DNA of 64,000 nucleotides. Source: Hermodice carunculata (Eukaryota > Annelida > Polychaeta > Eunicida > Amphinomidae). The translations under genes and the position numbers were made by a program. Shown here one piece after another: positions 56,921 to 64,000 of this stretch. Each line of letters begins with the position of its first letter. Within the stretch, counting starts at the first letter, position 1. The stretch is from NCBI GenBank assembly GCA_964020975.1, contig OZ026628.1, positions 50,533,336 to 50,597,335 on the forward strand, read 5' to 3'. Under the pieces are notes generated by a model that was given only the letters and a program-made list of their open reading frames with translations, was not told the DNA's origin and ran no database searches.

Positions 56921-58568
56921 CTATGGACTCAAATGGAGGTCATAAAAAGATTTCGCCACTTGACAAGTCACGTCGCACACCATGGACACATTCTGACTCC
57001 GTGCCACTACTTTAGCAGCTTCAAGAACCATCCCCGGGTTTGAACACTGGAATTTCCCCTTAAATAGTTCTGGGGTCAGATAGGGGGCGTCCGTCTCCAA
57101 AACCATCCTTCTGAGGGGTCAGTACTGGATCCATGGATGGCTCACTTTCTGTACGTGCGGAAATGCCAAAGACACACTCTGGAAAGGCTGCCATCCACCT
57201 TTCTGCCTCGTCCACATCTCCACTAAAGCAGTGGAGATGGATTGGATGATCCATCGGCAGTGTCTGCTTCAGAACCTCTATTCAGCGATGGGTGCATTCC
57301 CCCTCCTCACCTCCACGCAAGTGAAGAATTACTGGAAGGTGCAGTCTGGCAGCTAAGGGTGTCACTAGCTCCAGAGCTTTCTGCTGCTCCACCTTATGTT
57401 GTTCCGTGCAATTCTGGCCAGTGAAGTCCAGTCCTACTTCCCCAGGACCCGCAACTCTTGGCAAGAGCAAGCAACTGTCCATCCTCACCAGGTCCGATTT
57501 GGTCAGTTTGGTTGCAAACCTTGGGTGTAAACCCACCGCAAAGAAAACTCTTCCATCCTTATGTAAGCGCCTCATGCCTGCTTCTGTTTTCCACTTGTTT
57601 TGAAAACAATGGATAGATACCACTGCCTCCAACCTGAATTCCTCAGAACTGCCTGGCCAAGACTCAAGCACAGCATGAAGATCCGGGCATTGAGTTCAGT
57701 CCAGGAGCTCCCCGAGATGACAATGGGCATCCACCACTCTCAAAGGCTGTCGGAACTTCTGGATATGGTCACAGCCTACCTTTCCACCAGGCATGGCTAA
57801 GGACGGCACTAACTTTTCATACTGCTTCATCCTGCTCTTTTGTGGATCTGAGAGCTTAGCCAGCAGGATGGCCAATACTCTCCAGTGCAACATGGCTGCA
57901 ATACTGTTGGGAGGACAAACGTGAGCTGCCTCGAGCGTCGAGCAAAAGCCTGGAACAGAATCCTTTCGGTTTCCATCACTCGTGCTCCCACAACACTCTT
58001 CGACTCCTCCTGGGCCATCCTCCAAAGCTCTTTTACGGAGCTCAACTTCAGCTCTTCTGTGAGGGCAACCAGGAATCATGCTCCTCCCCGAAGTGTGAAA
58101 TGTGGGTTTGTGTCCCATGTTGCTGGAAATGATTTCCCATCCCAGACAGAATGATCCCTGAAATCCACAGACCCAACAGGCACTACAAGGGTATATGTAC
58201 CACGGCAGATGCTCCTTGATCACATGCCGCTTCAAGTGGGACATTTGGACACTACAAACTGGGCATGCCTGTCCTCCTTTTTTTGCTGCTTTGGCACAGA
58301 TCGACACTTCGATCTTTTCCCCCAATGCCTGCACTGATCTCCTAACTTTGCTGTTATGGGATGTTGGCTGGAAAAGAGTCCTATCAAGTTCTACAATTCC
58401 ATCCACTTTTGGTCCTGACAAGGCAAATATAACCTTAAGACCTCCCTGCTCGGATACATGGGAATGGCATGGCCCCGTGACCTTAAAGTCCTCTCCGCAT
58501 TGATCAATTACAATCCACTCATCACTCTTACTCCTGTGGAGAGTCTCCTCCTCCAAAACGTCCATCAT
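56921..58568 (-). CDS. Zinc-finger plus TatD-type nuclease frame downstream of Gypsy integrase
   Basis: The N-terminal part has a C2H2-like finger (CPVCSVQMSHLKRHVIKEH) and a second Cys cluster (CSACWVC). The C-terminal part shows TatD metal-site landmarks in the right order: VVDAHCHL, GPGEVGLDF, PVILHLRGG, HLHCFSGDVDEAERWM and VLETDAPYLTPELF. TatD proteins are metal-dependent DNases of the amidohydrolase fold. It is on the same strand as pol, starts about 80 bp after the integrase frame and ends just before the candidate LTR, so it looks like an accessory gene of the retroelement (inference). A host gene caught beside it is the alternative. As part of the fossil it is not intact. Confidence 0.75.
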
Positions 58569-58651
58569 CTATTAAATTAAATTGAACATGAATTAATACT
58601 TGTTATTGACCAATTCATTTACAGCATATTTACAATAATCTTACCACTACA

Positions 58652-59970
58652 CTATACATAGTCTCTAAATCGGCTTGGTCTCAAACCCTCCCTCCCTCTC
58701 TTGGTATGCCGTGTTGTTGTTGTTACTGGATCAGCAACGAAACCCGGGACAGAAGCTGTTGGCTGAGTTACAGGAAGTGGTCCCAAAGCTCCTGGCCCAG
58801 CATCCCCCCTTGGTGAGGGTGGCCTGATTGGACTGCTTAACGGAGGGACAGATGATTGACTTGTGGAGGTGGGCCGTGCTGGAGAACTGCAGAAATTATC
58901 CTGAGCATCACTTGATGGAACCTCAGTACCACTCACCTCACCCTGGCTCCTAGCTCCCTGCTCATCTCCAAACAGGTTCCTGAATACATCTTCCAGGAAA
59001 TCATCATCATTTTCCTCCTCATCATATGCGATGGTGGTGTCCAAATCTGATAGGGCATGTCTCATTCTTCTAAGCCACAGAGGCACAAACCGATCTTTGC
59101 AGGGCTTCAACCTGTCATGATGAGCCACCCACTCTTTCCTTTTTCCCTTAACTTTAAATAAAACAGGAGACAACACTTCTGTGATGAGGAAAGGACCACT
59201 CCAAACTTTATTCAATTTTCTTGACTGACCTACTTTACAGGCAGATTGTAATGGATACACAAGGTCTCCAACCTCATAAGACCTGCTATATAGTTTAAGA
59301 TCGTAGGTCTTCTTCTGCCTTTCCTGGGCCCCTTTCAGCTGCTTCCGTGCCATTTCGTGAGTGGTTGAAAGTATATCTTGCAGGTACCGTACATACTCTG
59401 GAGGCTCCTTCCCCTGGTCCATGTCAAATAACCTGGATGTCAAGTCTCTGGGGAGAACACTTCCCTGCCCAACATCATTAAATTGGCTGAAAATCCAGTA
59501 CTGCGATTCGGCATGGACCAAACAGCAGCAGCCAATTGTGGAAGATGTTTATCCCAATTCTGGTTTGAGGCTTGAATACAGCACCTGATCATCTGCAGCA
59601 GCAGCCGATTATAACGTTCCACTTGACCATTTGCACAGGGTCGATAGGGGGTGGTCCTGGTCTTCGTGATCTCCAAAAGATCACATATCACTCTCACTAG
59701 CTTCCCATCCACGTTCTTCCCTTGATCTGTATGGAGATAAAGTGGGCAACCGAACCTAGCAATGAACTCGTTCACTACTTTGTCCACAATACTTTCTGCT
59801 GATTGATTTGGAAGAGCATAGCACTCGAACCACTTGGTGAATTGATCAACCAACATAACTATGTACACGTTACCTGCAAAACTTGGCATGAAAGGACCAA
59901 GTATATCTATATGTACCCGCTCCATCGGTGCTCCAGCATGATACTTTCCAAGAGGCGCTCTTGGCCACAT
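58652..59970 (-). CDS. Gypsy integrase core and C-terminal region (fossil)
   Basis: The core reads VHIDILGPFMPSF, FIARFGCPLYLHTDQGKN and NGQVERYNRLL, giving the D,D,E landmarks of retroviral-type integrases. The C-terminal part has VWSGPFLITEVLSPVLFKVK and a Pro/Ser-rich tail (PSSDAQDNFCSSPARP). No clear chromodomain is seen. Part of the Ty3/Gypsy fossil; integration of the cDNA copy is its family role. Confidence 0.85.
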
Positions 59971-59979
59971 CCTGGCTTT

Positions 59980-61626
59980 CTAATAAGTGCTGCAAACCGC
60001 ACATGACTCTACATAAAGTTTAGAATCCTGGGCCATATGATGCCAGAAAAAACTTCTCCTGAGAAGTTCAAGGGTCTTAGCCTGACCCAGATGTCCAGCG
60101 AGCTGGACATCATGGCACTGCTTCAACACCTGATATCTTAGGGATTTAGGCACCACTAAACACTTCCTCGGCACAGCATCCTCCCACCGATGGTAAAGAA
60201 CTCCTTGCTGTAGATGGAGTTGAGACCTACATGACCAAAGATGCTTGACAGCCGGACTCGCAATATGAAGCACATCCTCTGCTGGAGCTACACCCCTTTC
60301 TAACCAGGTGAAAACCATGTTGATATCAGGGTCTTCCAGCTGGTGTTGATGTAAATCTTGCAATGAATAGCCCTGAAACCAGTTCTCTCTATTAATATCC
60401 CCTGAAGACGTCACACTCTGCTGATTCTCATCATCTTCACTGTGGTTGCTAATGGCCAGTTCATGAATTGCCAATGGCAGCACATCGTCCACGTCCTCTT
60501 CAAAACGATCCCATTGCTGCTGTGCCCGACTACAATATCGACACCCCCCACACGGAAGTTGGTCCAACTTCGTACCTGCACAATAACAATCACAGACAAA
60601 CTCATGATCTGGAATTCTGGACAGCCCATCAGCATTCTGGTGTTTCTTGCCTTCTCTATGAATGATCTCCATATCATATTGGCTCAATTCCTCCAACCAC
60701 CTGGCCAACTGCCCCTCAATGTACTTGAATCTCATGAGCCACGCCAGACTTGCATGATCGGTTCTTACCACAAACCTCCTGCCTAACAAATACTGTCGGT
60801 ACTGCCTAGTGAAATGTACCACTGCTAATAGCTCCTTCATGGTGGTACAATACTTCCTCTGTGCTGCCGTGAAGGACAAGCTGCCATATGCTATCACCTG
60901 CAATTTCCCATCCTGCAACTGACTCAACTCAGCTCCAATGGCCGAGCCTGAGGCATCGCGGTCCAAGTAAAACTTACCTTCTTTCTGTGGGAAACCTAAA
61001 CCAGGAGCTTCTACTAGGGCACATTTAAGTTGTTCAAATGCCACCTGGTGCTTTTTCTCCCACACAAACTTACCCTTTGGCCCTGTCAACTCATACAAGC
61101 AACTGGCTATCTCTGCAAACTCTGGAATATGGCCCCAGTGGTAATTTACAAAGCCCAAGAATGACTCAACATCCTTTGTGCTACGTGGCTTCGCCCAGGT
61201 GGTTACTGCCTTTACCTTATCCGGGTCAACTCTCACTCCTTCCTCTGAAACCATCTTTGCCAAGAATCGGACTTCATGTTGGAATAATGGGCACTTGGGC
61301 TTCAACTTGATTTGATCGTTTAGGAACCTCTCAAACACCTCCTGAAGGTTATCAGAGTGATTCTGAAATGAATTCCAGAGCACCAGAATATCATTGAGAA
61401 AAGTTAGAATGCTCGACCAAGTCAATCCCCTAAGCACAAGATTCATCGCTCTCATGAAGGTGGCCGGAGCATTGCATAAACCAAATACCATCCTTCTATG
61501 TTCAAAAAGGCCATACTTGGTGAGAAATGCTGTCTTGTGCTGATCACTATCTTCAATAGGAATTTGCCAGTAGCCACTAGCCATATCTAATGAAGAAAAA
61601 TAAATGTTGCCTCCTAGAGCGTCCAA
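59980..61626 (-). CDS. Gypsy reverse transcriptase, RNase H and integrase zinc domain (fossil)
   Basis: RT landmarks LDMASGYWQIPIE, TAFLTKYGLFEHRRMVFGLC and NAPATFMRAMN. The thumb region is followed by RNase H (FYLDRDASGSAIGAELSQLQ, LLAVVHFTRQYRQYLLGRRF, VRTDHASL). The integrase H2C2 region is marked by HDVQLAGHLGQAKTLELLRR and CAVC. This arrangement defines a Ty3/Gypsy pol. A CxxC cluster (CGGCRYC) lies between RNase H and H2C2, common in metazoan Gypsy clades. Confidence 0.9.
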   Translation of the reverse strand: MDALGGNIYFSSLDMASGYWQIPIEDSDQHKTAFLTKYGLFEHRRMVFGLCNAPATFMRAMNLVLRGLTWSSILTFLNDILVLWNSFQNHSDNLQEVFERFLNDQIKLKPKCPLFQHEVRFLAKMVSEEGVRVDPDKVKAVTTWAKPRSTKDVESFLGFVNYHWGHIPEFAEIASCLYELTGPKGKFVWEKKHQVAFEQLKCALVEAPGLGFPQKEGKFYLDRDASGSAIGAELSQLQDGKLQVIAYGSLSFTAAQRKYCTTMKELLAVVHFTRQYRQYLLGRRFVVRTDHASLAWLMRFKYIEGQLARWLEELSQYDMEIIHREGKKHQNADGLSRIPDHEFVCDCYCAGTKLDQLPCGGCRYCSRAQQQWDRFEEDVDDVLPLAIHELAISNHSEDDENQQSVTSSGDINRENWFQGYSLQDLHQHQLEDPDINMVFTWLERGVAPAEDVLHIASPAVKHLWSCRSQLHLQQGVLYHRWEDAVPRKCLVVPKSLRYQVLKQCHDVQLAGHLGQAKTLELLRRSFFWHHMAQDSKLYVESCAVCSTY

Positions 61627-61644
61627 GCATTCTTACATCAAGAG

Positions 61645-63021
61645 CTAAGGGTAAGCGTCCTTGACCGTGACCCTGTTTAGTTCTCGATAGTCCACACACC
61701 AGCGCACCCCGCCATCTTTCTTTCGTACCAGAACTGGTGCTGCAGCCCATTCAGATGAGGACAGCTGAATGACCCCCACATCCAGCATTTGTTTCAAGTG
61801 CTTCTCCTCCTCGCTTTGGAAGGCAAAAGGGCATCGCCTCATCCTTTGTTTCACAGGGGTTGCCCCTTGAGTGTTGATCTTATGTGCTACGCCTGAGAAA
61901 CACCCAAGATCCAGGTTATTTTTGGAGAACACGTGAGAATATTCCCCTAGTAACACTGAAAGCTTCTGAACTTCCTCCCTTGACAAGTTCGCACTTGACC
62001 GTTCCAATAAAGACTGCAAATGTTCGGGTACCTTTCCCAGATACGTCTGTGATGCAGGATCCGCATTTATGCCTTTAATGCTGAAGGCCTCAGAAAATCC
62101 GCTGTTCATCAAAGGTGACAAACCACTTCCCTCTGTGAATGAATCACTGACATCATCCACTATTACTTCCTCCATCTGCATGGCACTTCCCACCAGAGTG
62201 CCTGGTTTTAGAGTGACAAACGTATCTGACAAATTAATAAAGGGAATAGGTACCCTCTTCTGTCCAGCTACTAACACAGTTGGCGACACTAAGTCTGGTC
62301 TGTTATTCACTGGAGTGACCACATACTCACCTTGATTGGCATCCTCAATTCCTCCAATTCCATGTACTTGGCAATTTGGGGGAATCACCAACCTTTCTGT
62401 CAGACTTACCTTAGACACGGCAAAGTCTCGGTCTCCTGCTCGGCAAAGAGTAGCTGGGATGATGGCATCTCCTATGCTTACAACATTGCATTTTAGGTCC
62501 ACTACCCCATTGTTGGAAAGGAGGAAATCCAACCCTAAAATTACTGGGTCGGTCACTGGGGCAATATACACATCCCAGGGAAATGTACTTTTCCCTATCG
62601 ACAACCTGACACTTGGCACCCGAGATGCCACCATATTGCCTTCTTTTGCCGCACCTTTCAGTGAAACCTGTTCCCCTGCCAGATAATCAAGACCAATTTG
62701 TTGCGCAAAGCCTGTACCTTGACCTTGAGCTGCCGTGTCCACCACCACACTACAATCCCATTTGTTCACTTGGGCCGGGATGATTATATTGTACCCAATA
62801 TTTGCTCTGAATGATACTTCCTCCAAAACAAAACTATTTACATTGGAAGTATCCTGCTCCAACTTAACTTTTTGTCCTAAACCGCTATTTACAACCTGGC
62901 CACCAAGAATCTTAGGTGTTGCCGAGTGGCCAGTATCTACAACCCTGGTTTGTTTAACTCTTTCTCTGGTGCTGGTGAGCCATTCACTACAGGAGAACAT
63001 TTTGGCGAGCGTAGGGGACAC
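61645..63021 (-). CDS. Gypsy protease and RT N-terminus (fossil)
   Basis: The aspartic protease is seen as CSVVVDTAAQGQGTGFA, followed by the second half near DVYIAPVTDPVILGLDFLLS. The RT start reads VKQRMRRCPFAF, then WAAAPVLVRKKDGGVRWCVD and YRELNRVTVKDAYP. The protease would process the Gag-Pol chain. Confidence 0.85.
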   Translation of the reverse strand: MSPTLAKMFSCSEWLTSTRERVKQTRVVDTGHSATPKILGGQVVNSGLGQKVKLEQDTSNVNSFVLEEVSFRANIGYNIIIPAQVNKWDCSVVVDTAAQGQGTGFAQQIGLDYLAGEQVSLKGAAKEGNMVASRVPSVRLSIGKSTFPWDVYIAPVTDPVILGLDFLLSNNGVVDLKCNVVSIGDAIIPATLCRAGDRDFAVSKVSLTERLVIPPNCQVHGIGGIEDANQGEYVVTPVNNRPDLVSPTVLVAGQKRVPIPFINLSDTFVTLKPGTLVGSAMQMEEVIVDDVSDSFTEGSGLSPLMNSGFSEAFSIKGINADPASQTYLGKVPEHLQSLLERSSANLSREEVQKLSVLLGEYSHVFSKNNLDLGCFSGVAHKINTQGATPVKQRMRRCPFAFQSEEEKHLKQMLDVGVIQLSSSEWAAAPVLVRKKDGGVRWCVDYRELNRVTVKDAYP

Positions 63022-63988
63022 TCACAGTAAAAGTGTGACCCGCTCCCACACTTGAAACATGCCCCTCTCTCCTGAGGTGGAGTACCAGCTGAAACCTGGC
63101 TTGGGCTTGCCACTACTGGTTTCTGTCTTTTTTCTTGGGAGTCCATGAACTCCTTGAACATTCCAAGCATGCTCTTCAAGGCTTCCTGCATTCCGATATT
63201 GATTCCAGCTGCCACTGGTATCTCAATTACCGAAGCTACTCTGTCCTCCAGAGGCTTACCCTTTTCAACGTGTCTTCCTCTATCTCTGTTTTCTGGAGAC
63301 ATAGATCGCTCCTGAGGGAAGAAAATCTCATCCTCAAAAGATACTGAGACACTTTTCAAATATTTTTTTCCATACATGATGTCATGATTTTGCTCATCTA
63401 TCTTCCTAAGGTGCAGTGCTTTTTCCAAATCCTCTGGCTCCTTATTCAAAACTTGAAGAGCTGCCGAACGATGTAAACATCCCTCCAAGAACGCCTCTTT
63501 TGCCATGGTCTGGATGATCCCCGCAGCACCCCTTGCATCTGGGAAACTGTCCCTGGCGAGTCTCTGAGCATGCTCCTCGAACTCCTCTAAGCTCTCCTCC
63601 GGCCTCTGCTTCAACATGGAAAGCTGCCGTCGCACACTTGCAGGAGGGTCCTTTCTTCCAAACCGGGATCTAATTTCTTTGACAATCGACTGAAATCCTG
63701 GCAAACTTCCTCTTCCAAACTCCCGAAAAAATCAAGGGCTTTACCATGCAAACCATCAATGAGACGGTCTAGCATCTCATTCGGCCCCCACCTGAAACGC
63801 GTTGCGATCCTTTGAACCTGTAAAATAAAAGGACGCCAGTCTTCCCTGCCATCATAAGTGGCCATCTTGGGTGGATGTGGACCTTGTACTCTCCTGTCTC
63901 GCATTCCATGCCCCGGGTTGCGGACCAGATTATCTATAATTGGCGATATCGCGGGATCCACTGCTGACTGAACTACCCGAGGATACAC
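62937..63988 (-). CDS. Gypsy gag (fossil)
   Basis: Capsid-like region with RWGPNEMLDRLIDGLHGKAL and FEEHAQRLARDSFPDA typical of Ty3/Gypsy retroviral-type gag. Near 63020-63066 is a zinc knuckle CFKCGSGSHFYCEC (C-x2-C-x4-H-x4-C), the nucleic-acid-binding nucleocapsid motif. The gag start and 5' LTR lie beyond the window edge. Confidence 0.82.
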
Positions 63989-64000
63989 CTGAGGTTGTGG

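Larger units (their letters stand above)
56709..64000 (-). mobile_element. Ty3/Gypsy LTR retrotransposon fossil (runs off the right edge)
   Basis: Parts in order on the minus strand: gag with a zinc knuckle, aspartic protease, reverse transcriptase, RNase H, integrase, then a zinc-finger/TatD frame and a candidate 146-bp LTR. The order protease-RT-RNaseH-integrase is diagnostic of Ty3/Gypsy. Frames are still long, so it is fairly young, but it is broken, with a handful of interruptions in the visible part. The 5' LTR is outside the window. Confidence 0.85.

Overview
The window is animal nuclear DNA: AT-rich, intron-bearing, full of microsatellites and very rich in transposable elements. The mix (Helitron-like elements with tetranucleotide tracts and ~143-bp tandem units, CR1/L2-type LINEs, Tc1/mariner remains, a TTAA transposon with a THAP exon, a Ty3/Gypsy element followed by a TatD-type nuclease frame) suggests a marine invertebrate such as a lancelet, hemichordate, echinoderm or mollusc. 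The sequence alone does not fix the phylum. No rRNA, tRNA or CRISPR array was found.

Bases 1-22200, plus strand: a split host gene. Six exon candidates with good splice sites and matching phases encode the C-terminal half of a type I membrane protein: a Thr-rich stalk, one transmembrane helix, and a cytoplasmic tail whose tyrosine motifs fit an ITAM. One in-phase cassette exon is a diverged copy of the ITAM exon and carries an in-frame stop. The extracellular part must lie upstream or in unrecognised exons. The introns hold a LINE end, a Helitron-like element, several inverted-repeat elements and degenerate tandem arrays carrying TCAAGGTCA-type motifs.

Bases 22200-36400: gene-poor. It holds a mariner remnant, a Tc1-like transposase split by a LINE, a palindromic TTTTCGC-rich duplication, three related short hairpins, a 40-bp minisatellite, another Helitron-like copy and a possible first exon near 35733.

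Bases 36400-52700: a nested structure. A minus-strand CR1/L2-like LINE (PHD-finger ORF1, endonuclease and reverse transcriptase) is split inside ORF1 by a 12.3-kb insertion at 39518-51835. The insertion has matching terminal inverted repeats and a clean TTAA target duplication. It carries two convergent, intron-containing, decayed genes: a plus-strand THAP-domain transposase and a minus-strand gene related to the P2X7 cytoplasmic (ballast) domain. Later insertions, including Helitron-like copies and a 77-bp inverted-repeat element, lie inside it.

Bases 52700-64000: a minus-strand Ty3/Gypsy fossil running off the right edge (gag, protease, reverse transcriptase, RNase H, integrase). It is followed on the same strand by a zinc-finger plus TatD-type nuclease frame and by a 146-bp sequence that recurs 2.2 kb further on and may be a short LTR.
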